From a virus, in IMG/VR virus record IMGVR_UViG_3300017917_000332, positions 1 to 64,000 of that record: a DNA stretch of 64,000 nucleotides. One strand, given 5' to 3'. The notes under the pieces are model-generated. The model was not told the DNA's origin. It was given only the letters and a program-made list of their open reading frames with translations, and did not search any database. This document shows, one piece after another, positions 32,708 through 40,320 of the stretch. The translations under genes and the position numbers were made by a program. Numbering within the stretch: position 1 is the stretch's first letter; each line of letters starts with the position of its first letter.

Positions 32708-33157
32708 ATGAAAATTGGTCTTAGTTATAGTAGATGCATCCGAGATATTGTAGATGGTGCAGTAGACATCAATGACGTTTTGGTAATTATTGCTCGTACA
32801 GACTTTGATCCTAGAGATGACAAACAATGGGCAGGTATCTGGAAGGGCTACGGTGGCGGCTCTGAAGGAAACTCAATGCGAGGCTTTTTTAGTGGTAGCC
32901 ACCCAGAATGGGATGGCTATGATGATGACATGGAGCAAAAATTCCGCGAAGTTAGTATTCAACTTTGGGATGAAGGTAAGTTTCATCAGCCTCGTAAGTT
33001 TGGTGCTCACCCACGTAGACTTCCACATATTTGGCTAGAAACTATTCTTCCAAGTGAAGAATTAGACCAAAATCCTGGTATCAAAGCCGCTTGGAATAAA
33101 TTTCAAACCTTGGCTAGCTTGTCTAGCGTAGACTTGAATAAAGACCATCAAGTATGA
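32708..33157 (+). CDS. Conserved phage-type hypothetical protein
   Basis: A 149-residue protein beginning MKIGLSYSRCIRDIVDG, with a central Gly/Asp-rich stretch and RKFGAHPRRLPHIWLETILPSEEL near the C-terminus. It resembles small uncharacterised proteins of large phages. No catalytic motif is evident. Overlaps the next gene by 4 bases. Confidence 0.7.
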   Translation: MKIGLSYSRCIRDIVDGAVDINDVLVIIARTDFDPRDDKQWAGIWKGYGGGSEGNSMRGFFSGSHPEWDGYDDDMEQKFREVSIQLWDEGKFHQPRKFGAHPRRLPHIWLETILPSEELDQNPGIKAAWNKFQTLASLSSVDLNKDHQV

Positions 33158-33684
33158 AACTCCTTGCCTTACTAGCACTAGCAGTTTCGTTGCCGGTACT
33201 AGCACAAGAATCTTGTGTAGTCAAGCAAACTAGCCAAATGGTTAACCAACGTAAAGTGGGTGCCGTAACTGATCTAGTTAAAAATAAAAGTCCAAACAAA
33301 TGCCAGGTCCGTTTTAAGATAAATGTCGACGGAGATTGGCATACTATAAATTGGACTCAAGAAGGACTTTGGCAGGAAGAGATTCTTTGCGCCGACGCAA
33401 TTCGTCATGGTACTAACGACCTTTTGGTAAGATTGCCTGGAGTTTATAAAACTGAAACTATCACCGTCTGCACTGACAAACCAAAAGTTTTGGCTAAAGG
33501 GTACGAAGGTTTAGAAACTGAATTCGGCATTGATCGTTCCAAATTCAAAGGCTACTTCCGAGCAGGCCACGCTGTTAAATGTAGATTCTTTAATGGGTTC
33601 TACGACAGTGGTAAAGAGATTTCGGCTAGCGGAGTCATTTGCCTAAACAATAATGAACTTTGGACAGTGATTGACAAGTTCTGA
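33154..33684 (+). CDS. Exported Cys-rich hypothetical protein
   Basis: A 176-residue protein with a Sec signal peptide (MKLLALLALAVSLPVLA, then QES). The mature part has Cys residues spaced for disulfides and DWHTINWTQEG, consistent with a periplasmic protein. It lies two bases ahead of a sigma70 promoter. Function unknown; perhaps envelope remodelling or exclusion of other phages. Confidence 0.65.
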   Translation: MKLLALLALAVSLPVLAQESCVVKQTSQMVNQRKVGAVTDLVKNKSPNKCQVRFKINVDGDWHTINWTQEGLWQEEILCADAIRHGTNDLLVRLPGVYKTETITVCTDKPKVLAKGYEGLETEFGIDRSKFKGYFRAGHAVKCRFFNGFYDSGKEISASGVICLNNNELWTVIDKF

Positions 33685-33685
33685 C

Positions 33686-33714
33686 TTGACAACTATCTCT
33701 GTTGGCTTTACAAT
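33686..33714 (+). promoter_or_regulatory. Sigma70 promoter for the small membrane-protein cluster
   Basis: TTGACA (33686-33691), a 17-base spacer and TACAAT (33709-33714), in the 62-base gap before the gene at 33747, which has a GAGAGG ribosome binding site. Confidence 0.75.
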
Positions 33715-33746
33715 ACAAAGTATCGTAATTCGATAGAGAGGCATTT

Positions 33747-33875
33747 ATGAAGGCATTTATTTTAGGCACAATCTTTGGTTTGGTACTAGCTACTGTTGGT
33801 TTCAGCGGTATTGCTCGTATGCTTGACAAAGGCATTGACACAGTTAAAACACAGTCACAGGAGATGGCAAAATGA
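33747..33875 (+). CDS. Small single-pass membrane protein
   Basis: A 42-residue protein with a hydrophobic N-terminal segment (FILGTIFGLVLATVGFSGI) and a polar tail ending QSQEMAK, so probably an inner-membrane anchor. Its TGA overlaps the next ATG (ATGA). Function unknown; part of the lipoprotein/membrane cluster. Confidence 0.6.
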   Translation: MKAFILGTIFGLVLATVGFSGIARMLDKGIDTVKTQSQEMAK

Positions 33876-33994
33876 AAATGGTACTTGCAATTTTGGTTTC
33901 CATTATGCTTACCGCTTGTGGTACAATCGGTGGTGCAGTTTCCGGCGCTGGCTCCGATTTGACTAAAGCCGGGGAATGGATTCGTTCAAAATGA
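33872..33994 (+). CDS. Entericidin-like small lipoprotein
   Basis: A 40-residue protein. The signal peptide ends in the lipobox LTAC (Cys16), followed by GTIGGAVSGAGSDLTKAGEW. This resembles entericidins (lipobox, then a Gly-rich stretch, then an amphipathic helix), the small outer-membrane lipoproteins linked to bacteriolysis. ATGA overlaps on both sides show it is translated with its neighbours. The entericidin label is by resemblance. Confidence 0.6.
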   Translation: MKMVLAILVSIMLTACGTIGGAVSGAGSDLTKAGEWIRSK

Positions 33995-34545
33995 GAAAAC
34001 TAATTCTACTGCCAATCTTAGCCGCACTTACAGCCTGTGGAACAACTGATCCCTACGGTAAAAGAGCAGAGCAAGAACAAAGACGTCAAGCCCGTGCTAT
34101 CGAACAGTCTATCGACAAAGCACCTAAATGGATGTTCGAGCTTCCTGTAAGTTCTAGTGCAGTATTTGAAAACGGTACTGCTGTTAGTGGCGACTGGATG
34201 ATGGCCGATGCCAAAGCCAAGGCGACTGCTTATGGTAAGATCTGTATGATGGCGGGCGGCACAGCAAGCCAACAGACTAAAATTTATCGTACCGACAGTG
34301 AAGTAACTTCAACTGAACTCAGCGAACAAGCTATCAAAACTGGTTGCAAGAGTGTAGACCTTACAGGTGTTGAAGTTAAAGACAAGAAAGTTGTCCAAGA
34401 AGGTAACCGTTACCGAGTATATGTTCTTGTAGTATTGCCAACTGGTGACGCTAATATTCTTCGCAAGGCTTCCGATGCTCGTAAGCAAAGAGATCTTGCT
34501 GAAAAACGTGCTCCAGAAGCATTTAAAGAAATGGAACGTCAATGA
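33991..34545 (+). CDS. LPP20-like lipoprotein
   Basis: A 184-residue protein with lipobox LTAC in MRKLILLPILAALTACG. After a charged linker it has APKWMFELP and a long helix with repeated Ala (MADAKAKATAYGKI), as in LPP20-family lipoproteins. The frame opens 15 bases earlier; the ATG at 33991 overlaps the previous stop as ATGA. Probably anchored in the outer membrane; role unknown. Confidence 0.65.
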   Translation: MRKLILLPILAALTACGTTDPYGKRAEQEQRRQARAIEQSIDKAPKWMFELPVSSSAVFENGTAVSGDWMMADAKAKATAYGKICMMAGGTASQQTKIYRTDSEVTSTELSEQAIKTGCKSVDLTGVEVKDKKVVQEGNRYRVYVLVVLPTGDANILRKASDARKQRDLAEKRAPEAFKEMERQ

Positions 34546-34718
34546 TTAGAGTAATTCTTCTTTTTATAATTCTAGCGGCACTAGTTTGGGGCGCCATCAT
34601 TGGTGTTCAAAAACTTTCAGGTAAACAAGCCTTGGACTTGACTAAGGCTGGCGTTTACGCTATAATTAGTTCATCAGTTGCAGTTGCTCTGATGTTTGTA
34701 TTAGTTGAACTTTTTTAA
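34542..34718 (+). CDS. Small two-helix membrane protein
   Basis: A 58-residue protein with two hydrophobic segments (VILLFIILAALVWGAIIGV and YAIISSSVAVALMFVLVEL) separated by a short polar loop. The size and topology would suit a holin-like or exclusion protein, but nothing specific supports that. ATGA overlap with the lipoprotein upstream. Confidence 0.6.
   Translation: MIRVILLFIILAALVWGAIIGVQKLSGKQALDLTKAGVYAIISSSVAVALMFVLVELF
34638..34666 (+). promoter_or_regulatory. Sigma70 promoter inside the small membrane-protein gene
   Basis: TTGACT (34638-34643), a 17-base spacer and TATAAT (34661-34666). It lies within a coding sequence and would serve the genes at 34726 and 34814. Confidence 0.55.
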
Positions 34719-34725
34719 GGTTTAT

Positions 34726-34812
34726 ATGATTAATGATTTTTGGTTGCGGCCCCTGTACTTTGTACTTGGATTCGTTGTTTGTTTTTTTCTAATGGTTAAA
34801 GGATTTATTTAA
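34726..34812 (+). CDS. Very small membrane protein
   Basis: A 28-residue open frame, MINDFWLRP followed by one hydrophobic helix. It fits tightly between two genes (7 and 1 bases) and is preceded by AAGG. It may be a real microprotein, but such short frames can arise by chance. Confidence 0.4.
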   Translation: MINDFWLRPLYFVLGFVVCFFLMVKGFI

Positions 34813-34813
34813 A

Positions 34814-35608
34814 ATGAAACGTATTTTTACTCTCTCCATTCTTGCCGCCGCAGTTCTTGCTACTGGCTGTACTCGTATTGAAACAGGTGAAGTCGGAGTC
34901 CGTGTTGGCTTTGACAAGCAGGTTAAATCGGGTGAACTTATGCCTGGTTCGTTCAATCAGGTTTTGATTGGCGATGTGTTGACTTTCCCAGTTAAGGATG
35001 TAAACGTTGTCATCGATAACATGACTCCTGTTGCCAAAGATAACTCAACCATGAAAGATTTGGATATGGTTGTTGTCTACAACATTAATCCTCAACAAGT
35101 ATCGGAACTCTATTCAACTAAGAACCGTGCCTTCCACGCAGAAGCCAAAGGCGATGTTTATCTAATGTATAACTACATCGTCCAAAACGCCCGTAATGCT
35201 ATGTACAAGGCCGCCCGTAAGTACGAAGCACTAGACATGGCTGATAACCGTGAAGCAATGGAAACTCAGGTCCGAGAAGAAATTCAAAAGAACCTTGCTG
35301 AAGAAAAGCTGGACGGTACTATTACTATCAGCCAAGTGTTGATTCGTAACGTAACTCCTGCTGACTCAGTCGTTGAATCTGCTAACGCACTAGTCCGTGC
35401 CAAGAATGAACTCAAGCAGAAAGAAGTAGAAGTTAAGACTGCTGAAGCAGAAGCACGTCGAATGGCCGCTCTTGCTAACAACTCTGCCAGTTCAATCGCA
35501 TTTATGAACGCACAGGCCGCACTTAATATCTCCGAAGGTATTAAGAATGGTAAGGTACAGACTATTGTTGTTCCATCTAACATGACATCTTTGATGTTGC
35601 CTAAGTAA
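34814..35608 (+). CDS. SPFH/prohibitin-like lipoprotein
   Basis: A 264-residue protein. The lipobox LATGC near residue 19 is followed by the Band-7 start GEVGVRVGFDKQV, then a coiled-coil rich in Ala/Glu (NALVRAKNELKQKEVEVKTAEAEARR, in outline) and a C-terminal VQTIVVPSNMTSLMLP. SPFH proteins form ring-like scaffolds on membranes and some restrain proteases. Phage SPFH proteins are known but their role is unclear. ClpP genes follow shortly downstream. Confidence 0.8.
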   Translation: MKRIFTLSILAAAVLATGCTRIETGEVGVRVGFDKQVKSGELMPGSFNQVLIGDVLTFPVKDVNVVIDNMTPVAKDNSTMKDLDMVVVYNINPQQVSELYSTKNRAFHAEAKGDVYLMYNYIVQNARNAMYKAARKYEALDMADNREAMETQVREEIQKNLAEEKLDGTITISQVLIRNVTPADSVVESANALVRAKNELKQKEVEVKTAEAEARRMAALANNSASSIAFMNAQAALNISEGIKNGKVQTIVVPSNMTSLMLPK

Positions 35609-35609
35609 T

Positions 35610-35795
35610 ATGTTGTGGACTTTAATACTGTTTGCACATGCCGGTATTATGAGTGATAAGGACTCCATGGCACTGACCACAGTGCCTGGATTCCAAAGTC
35701 AAGCTCAATGTCAAGCCGCAGGCGAAGCATCTAAGAAGATGGCATCAGCAACTACCAAAGTAATCAAATATCACTGTGTAGAGGTTACAAAATGA
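35610..35795 (+). CDS. Small protein with hydrophobic N-terminus
   Basis: A 61-residue protein starting LWTLILFAHAG, a possible signal peptide, with two Cys residues that could form a disulfide in the periplasm (QCQAAG, KYHCVEV). Overlaps the next gene by 4 bases. Function unknown. Confidence 0.55.
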   Translation: MLWTLILFAHAGIMSDKDSMALTTVPGFQSQAQCQAAGEASKKMASATTKVIKYHCVEVTK

Positions 35796-36136
35796 GTTTT
35801 CTAAGTTTTCTAGGGTTTGGCAAAATGGTTGAAGATGGTGCAAAAGTTCTAGAGTTTCCAAAACCAAAAGTCGTTGCACCTATGCCGCCTGTCGCTCCTC
35901 CCAAGAAGTCCGAACCTAAAGAGCATTATCGTGTAGGTTATGTTGCCGAAACCGGCATGACTACACTAACCATTCTATCAAACGATGGATGGGGTAGCAT
36001 TACACTAAGTATGAATCGCGAAGCCTGTGAAGCAATGATTAGACTTCTTCGTGCAACATACGATGACAGCTTTACTCCGGAAGACGATCCAGATGGTGGA
36101 TTACCTGTAGAAGAAAGTGAAGCAAAAGTAGCTTAA
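35792..36136 (+). CDS. Hypothetical protein with Pro-rich linker
   Basis: A 114-residue protein with an N-terminal [10 protein letters not shown] segment, a Pro/Lys-rich linker ([17 protein letters not shown]) and a C-terminal beta/alpha part ([19 protein letters not shown]...[11 protein letters not shown]). The SFLGFGK start resembles the FFKKLFGIG start of the protein at 48105-48341. Function unknown. Confidence 0.6.
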   Translation: MSFLSFLGFGKMVEDGAKVLEFPKPKVVAPMPPVAPPKKSEPKEHYRVGYVAETGMTTLTILSNDGWGSITLSMNREACEAMIRLLRATYDDSFTPEDDPDGGLPVEESEAKVA

Positions 36137-36155
36137 TATTAAAAATGGAGTAATA

Positions 36156-36776
36156 ATGACAAGACTAATTCCAACCGTTATCGAAACTGAAGCACGTGGC
36201 GAACGTGCTTATGACATTTACAGTCGCTTGCTTAAAGACCGTATTGTTATGCTTGATAGTGATGTTAACGAGCATACTGCCAGTGTTATTGTCGCACAGC
36301 TTCTATTCTTAGAAAGCCAAGGAAACGAAGACATCCAGTTCTTTATTAATAGTCCAGGTGGTCTGGTTACAGCTGGCTTGGCTATCTATGACACAATGCA
36401 GTTTATTAAACCTGATGTATCAACTATTGTTTTGGGACAGGCCGCAAGTATGGGGTCGTTCCTAGCACAGGCGGGTGCGCCGGGTAAACGTTTTGTCTTG
36501 CCCGAAAGCCGTACAATGGTACACCGTGTTAGTTCGGGTACACCAGGTACACGTGGATCTGTCCACGTACAAGAACTTCAATTTGAAGACGCAAAACGTA
36601 CCTATGAAGAAAGCCAGCGTATTAACAAGCGTTTAACTGAGCTATATGTTAAGCATAATACAGCGGGCAAAACCTACGATCAGCTTTACGAAACTATGAA
36701 ATTTGACACGTTCCTAAGTGCAGATCAGGCTGTAGAATACGGTTTAGCCGATAAAGTTATCACCAAACGCCCTTGA
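36156..36776 (+). CDS. clpP: ClpP serine protease
   Basis: A 206-residue protein of the usual mature ClpP length. Catalytic residues are Ser98 (GQAASMGS), His123 ([10 protein letters not shown]) and Asp184 (KFDTFLSA). ClpP forms a 14-mer chamber that degrades unfolded proteins fed by ClpX or ClpA. The GG-type substrate strand differs from host ClpP (HRVSSG for HQP-GG). It has an AATGGAG ribosome binding site. A second, more divergent ClpP follows, so a mixed ring is possible. Confidence 0.9.
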   Translation: MTRLIPTVIETEARGERAYDIYSRLLKDRIVMLDSDVNEHTASVIVAQLLFLESQGNEDIQFFINSPGGLVTAGLAIYDTMQFIKPDVSTIVLGQAASMGSFLAQAGAPGKRFVLPESRTMVHRVSSGTPGTRGSVHVQELQFEDAKRTYEESQRINKRLTELYVKHNTAGKTYDQLYETMKFDTFLSADQAVEYGLADKVITKRP

Positions 36777-36800
36777 TAAATCCTGTATCTGTGTTAGAAT
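36773..36800 (+). promoter_or_regulatory. Sigma70-like promoter for the second ClpP gene
   Basis: TTGATA (36773-36778), a 16-base spacer and TAGAAT (36795-36800). The final base is shared with a perfect late box. Confidence 0.5.
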
Positions 36801-36807
36801 ATAAATA
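36800..36807 (+). promoter_or_regulatory. Perfect T4-type late box TATAAATA
   Basis: TATAAATA, 30 bases ahead of the GTG at 36838, directly joined to a sigma70-type -10 box. This gene may be read both early and late. Confidence 0.55.
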
Positions 36808-36837
36808 TACGCAGATAATGATCAAAAAGGGCTCGCC

Positions 36838-37410
36838 GTGAAAAAATTAGAGGAATTTACCGCTGACGAACGAATTAATGTTAAACTACTCGATAATCAT
36901 GTACATTTCTTAGTAGGTGAAATTGAAGAAGAAAACGTTAATAATTGTATTCGTTGGATTACATACGAGAACCTAGACTTTAAAGAAAAAACTCTTACAC
37001 TGTATATCAACTCAACGGGCGGTGACTTATACCAAGCATTGGCCCTAATTGATATCATGAAGTCTAGTAATCACCCAATTAGAGTAGTTGGAATTGGTGC
37101 TGTAATGAGTGCGGCATTTTTGATATTTGCTAGCGGTACTAAAGGTGAGCGGGCGGCCGCTTCGAACACTAGTTTTATGTGTCATCAGTTCAGTTCTGGA
37201 ATAGAAGCCAAATATCACGACATCAAAGCCGAAATGAAAGAAAACGAATCATTAAACACCAAAATGGTTAACATTCTCAAAGAGGCTACAGGACTGCCAA
37301 CAGCCAAAGTTAAAGCCAAATTGCTACCGGCTTCGGACGTTTATCTTAGCGCAGACGAAGTAGTTGATTTGGGTGTAGCTGATTATATTTTGGGCTTAGA
37401 AGAAGAATAA
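36838..37410 (+). CDS. Divergent ClpP-like protease
   Basis: A 190-residue ClpP-family protein with a GTG start preceded by AAGGGC. Likely catalytic residues are Ser91 (GAVMSAAF), His116 (MCHQFSSG) and Asp167 (ASDVYLSADE). It lacks the N-terminal axial-loop residues of ClpP1 and differs strongly in the handle region. It is a paralogue or partner of the ClpP 60 bases upstream, as in bacteria with ClpP1/ClpP2 or cyanobacterial ClpP/ClpR pairs. Here both keep a full triad. Confidence 0.8.
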   Translation: MKKLEEFTADERINVKLLDNHVHFLVGEIEEENVNNCIRWITYENLDFKEKTLTLYINSTGGDLYQALALIDIMKSSNHPIRVVGIGAVMSAAFLIFASGTKGERAAASNTSFMCHQFSSGIEAKYHDIKAEMKENESLNTKMVNILKEATGLPTAKVKAKLLPASDVYLSADEVVDLGVADYILGLEEE

Positions 37411-37413
37411 TCC

Positions 37414-37442
37414 TTGACATTTGTTAGTGTTGGTTGTATAAT
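37414..37442 (+). promoter_or_regulatory. Perfect consensus sigma70 promoter
   Basis: TTGACA (37414-37419), a 17-base spacer and TATAAT (37437-37442), followed by AAGGAC and the DNA ligase ATG at 37471. Confidence 0.85.
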
Positions 37443-37470
37443 AGACTTATATAATTAACTAAGGACCAAA

Positions 37471-38790
37471 ATGACAACTCCATGGGAAGTTATCAAACAG
37501 TTAGAAGCAGATTCTAGCCGTCTAAACAAAGAAGCAATTATCTTTGACCAAGCAAGAGAAGGCAACGAAGAATTCTTCCAAGGGTGCAGACTAGCACTTG
37601 ATACCCTAATTACTTTTGGTCTTAAACAAATTCCGGAGAAAACAAATGAAGATGGCCCTGGCTTACCTTGGGATGGTTTTAATAGCGTTGTTCAACGTCT
37701 ATGTAATCGTGACATCACAGGTAACAATGCCCGTTCCGCTGTTGATGCGATGATGAACACTGCCACTAAGGCACAGTGGAATGATTGGTATCGTCGTATC
37801 CTTATCAAAGATCTACGTTGCGGTACTAGCGAAAAGACCGTTAACAAAGTTGTAGAAAAAGAATGGCCCGAATATGCAGTTCCTGTTTTTAGTTGCCAGC
37901 TTGCTCATGATAGTTCTAATCATGAGGGAAAGGTTTCAGGCAAGAAATATATCGAAGTCAAGCTCGATGGCGTTCGAGTTCTTACTATTGTTCGTACAGA
38001 TGGTCGCGTTGATCAATTTAGTCGCAATGGTAAAGAGCTGGTAAACTTTGAACATATCACTAAACAGATCAGTGAAGTTGTAAAAAAAGATCCACCTAAG
38101 TATGACCTTGTGTTAGATGGCGAGGTTATGTCTAGCTCATTCCAGGATCTTATGAAGCAGGTACATCGTAAGTCAGATGTCGAAGCTAATGACGCTGTCC
38201 TACATCTGTTCGACATGTGTCCACTAGACAAGTTTCAAGAAGGTCGTTGGGATAAGGATCAAGAAACTCGTAGTCTTTATGTCTACGAATGGCATAAGAA
38301 ACACAAAGCTGATCTGCCTAATGTTCGTGTCGTTGGACACGAACTTGTAGACCTTGCTACCGACGAAGGCAAAAAACGTTTCAAAGAAATTAATCAGTTT
38401 GCCATCGACGGTGGCTTCGAAGGTATTATGATCAAGGATCCGAAGGCTCCTTATGAATGTAAGCGTACTGCTAGCTGGCTCAAACTCAAACCATTTATCG
38501 AAGTAAGTTTGACTGTTGTTGCTGTTGAAGAAGGAACTGGTCGTAACGTAGGTAAACTTGGTGCATTAGTCTGTGAGGGTGTAGATGACGGAAAAGCAAT
38601 TCGTGTTAACGTGGGGTCTGGGTTTTCTGATTCCGATCGTGATTCTTTTTGGAATAGTCGTGAAACCATTGTTGGGCAAGTTGTGGAAGTCCGTGCTGAC
38701 GCTATCACACAAAACCAGGATGGAAGTTACTCTTTACGCTTTCCGCGCTTCCTACATTTTAGAGGGTTTGACAATGGCGAGAAAATATGA
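37471..38790 (+). CDS. ATP-dependent DNA ligase
   Basis: A 439-residue ligase. The nucleotidyltransferase motifs run in order: motif I EVKLDGVR with the adenylated Lys164, FSRNGKEL (III), LDGEVM (IIIa), FEGIMIKDP (IV) and SWLKLKP (V), then an OB domain. The N-terminal half is a DNA-binding domain as in T4 gp30. It seals nicks in replicating or repaired phage DNA. It has its own perfect sigma70 promoter, fitting an early or middle replication role. Confidence 0.9.
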   Translation: MTTPWEVIKQLEADSSRLNKEAIIFDQAREGNEEFFQGCRLALDTLITFGLKQIPEKTNEDGPGLPWDGFNSVVQRLCNRDITGNNARSAVDAMMNTATKAQWNDWYRRILIKDLRCGTSEKTVNKVVEKEWPEYAVPVFSCQLAHDSSNHEGKVSGKKYIEVKLDGVRVLTIVRTDGRVDQFSRNGKELVNFEHITKQISEVVKKDPPKYDLVLDGEVMSSSFQDLMKQVHRKSDVEANDAVLHLFDMCPLDKFQEGRWDKDQETRSLYVYEWHKKHKADLPNVRVVGHELVDLATDEGKKRFKEINQFAIDGGFEGIMIKDPKAPYECKRTASWLKLKPFIEVSLTVVAVEEGTGRNVGKLGALVCEGVDDGKAIRVNVGSGFSDSDRDSFWNSRETIVGQVVEVRADAITQNQDGSYSLRFPRFLHFRGFDNGEKI

Positions 38791-39022
38791 TATCAGACGA
38801 AGTATGCATAAGGACATGTTATACGGTTCGTTACTCGAACTAAGTAAAAATTCAAGAGTTTGGCACGAAAGCTCTGTAAGTCCTGAGTACAGTCACTTGA
38901 CCGAGGAAGGCAAAGATGCTATTATACATGTAGTTGAAGAACTGTTCCGAGGGCTCCAAACTATACATAAACAAGAAGTCAACGAAGAAGCCAAACGTCA
39001 AACTCTAGAGTCTTTAAAATGA
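38774..39022 (+). CDS. Small helical hypothetical protein
   Basis: An 82-residue protein starting MARKYDIRRSMHKDMLYGSLLEL, with a mostly helical, charged sequence. The frame is open much further upstream inside the ligase, but the ATG at 38774 is the best start. It overlaps the ligase end by 17 bases and the next gene by 4. Function unknown. Confidence 0.6.
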   Translation: MARKYDIRRSMHKDMLYGSLLELSKNSRVWHESSVSPEYSHLTEEGKDAIIHVVEELFRGLQTIHKQEVNEEAKRQTLESLK

Positions 39023-39258
39023 TTGAGTTTACTAATCATATGAAAAAGAATGACATAAAAGCTATTCGTCAGGGCGATGATAACTTCATGCTGTCTGACG
39101 GATTGGTTATGTACCCTAGGGCAATGATTCATATCTTGCCCGAGTGTCCTGCAAACATACGACATTATATCCAATGGGCTGTTGCAGAAGGATACCTAAA
39201 GACAGTTGCACATGTTCAAGGAAAAGAATTAACTTGGGAAAAATTAACAAATGACTAA
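39019..39258 (+). CDS. Small hypothetical phage protein
   Basis: A 79-residue protein with strands around IKAIRQGDDNFMLSDGLVMYPRA and a C-terminal helix (IRHYIQWAVAEGYLKTVAHV). Small proteins with the LPECP/GYLKTVAH pattern occur in large phages. Function unknown. ATGA overlap upstream and an 8-base overlap with the MazG-like gene. Confidence 0.6.
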   Translation: MIEFTNHMKKNDIKAIRQGDDNFMLSDGLVMYPRAMIHILPECPANIRHYIQWAVAEGYLKTVAHVQGKELTWEKLTND

Positions 39259-39622
39259 TCCGTTTCGTGATCAAGAAAAATTTATGCGGGCTTGCGATCA
39301 AACCGTAGGCGAATACAACGAAGCACAGTATAAACTATACCTCGACCTTATGGAAGAGGAATGGAAAGAACTAAGAGTAGCACTAGACAGCGGTGATCGT
39401 GTAGAGCAGTTAGACGCCTTACTTGACTTTATTGTTGTTACGACAGGTGCTATTCACAGTGCCGGTTTCAACGGCGAAGGCGGTTGGAAAGAAGTTATGA
39501 GTACTAACTTTGCTAAGATTGATAAAGAAACTGGCAAGGTTCGTAAGCGTGAAGATGGCAAGGTTTTAAAACCTATAGGCTGGGTTCCTCCAGACCTCAA
39601 ACCTTTTATTAACAAGGAGTAA
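39251..39622 (+). CDS. MazG-like nucleotide pyrophosphohydrolase
   Basis: A 123-residue protein. MEEEWKELRVALDSGDRVEQLDALLDFIVV (in outline) has the EExxE and ExxD metal-binding helices of the all-alpha MazG-like NTP pyrophosphatase fold. Phage MazG proteins hydrolyse NTPs or (p)ppGpp-related compounds and may prolong host metabolism. A long basic C-terminal tail follows. It is in the ligase operon. Confidence 0.7.
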   Translation: MTNPFRDQEKFMRACDQTVGEYNEAQYKLYLDLMEEEWKELRVALDSGDRVEQLDALLDFIVVTTGAIHSAGFNGEGGWKEVMSTNFAKIDKETGKVRKREDGKVLKPIGWVPPDLKPFINKE

Positions 39623-39625
39623 TAT

Positions 39626-40318
39626 ATGTTTGGTACAAGTTATTCAGGCGGTATGTCAACATATCGCTCAGCAACACAGATTAATAGTGCAATGGCACGT
39701 GTCTATGGACACATGGGCCTAGCAGTTATTACATCTATGATTGTTAGTTTTCTAGTAGGAAACAGTGCCGCACTAATGGCATTTTTCTTTACTGGCATTA
39801 TGAAGTGGATTGTAATTTTTGCACCGCTAGTAGCTATCCTAGCTGTTAGCTTTGCAATGGATAAGTTTAGCAAAAGTGCGCTAACCATTTTCCTACACGG
39901 CTTTGCCGCACTAATGGGATTGAGCTTTGCTACAATCTTTGTAGTCTATAACCTAGGTAGCATTGTATCAGCGTTTATGGCTGCGGCTGTATTGTTTGGT
40001 GTCATGAGTTTCTACGGTTATTTTACTAAAAAGAACTTAGACTCTTTTGGATCATTTTTGCTTGTAGGGCTAATTGCAATCATTATCGCTAGCATCATTA
40101 ATATCTTTATTGGTAGCACAGTATTCCAGATGGTAATTAGTGCTATTGCAGTACTTGTGTTCTTAGGTCTAACTGCCTACGATACGCAAAAGATTCGTGA
40201 AATGGTCAGCTACGATAACGATGGCAAGGCAGAAATTATGGGCGCACTAAGCCTATACCTAGACTTTATTAACCTGTTCCTATCATTGCTACAACTATTT
40301 GGCGGACGTAAGGATTAA
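39626..40318 (+). CDS. Bax-inhibitor-1/YccA-family membrane protein
   Basis: A 230-residue integral membrane protein with about seven hydrophobic segments, the C-terminal TAYDTQKIREM loop and the last helix SLYLDFINLFLSLLQLFG characteristic of the BI-1/YccA (TMBIM) family. E. coli YccA modulates FtsH, a quality-control protease of the inner membrane, so a phage copy could protect membrane proteins; this is inference. Good AAGGAG ribosome binding site. Confidence 0.85.
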   Translation: MFGTSYSGGMSTYRSATQINSAMARVYGHMGLAVITSMIVSFLVGNSAALMAFFFTGIMKWIVIFAPLVAILAVSFAMDKFSKSALTIFLHGFAALMGLSFATIFVVYNLGSIVSAFMAAAVLFGVMSFYGYFTKKNLDSFGSFLLVGLIAIIIASIINIFIGSTVFQMVISAIAVLVFLGLTAYDTQKIREMVSYDNDGKAEIMGALSLYLDFINLFLSLLQLFGGRKD

Positions 40319-40320
40319 AA

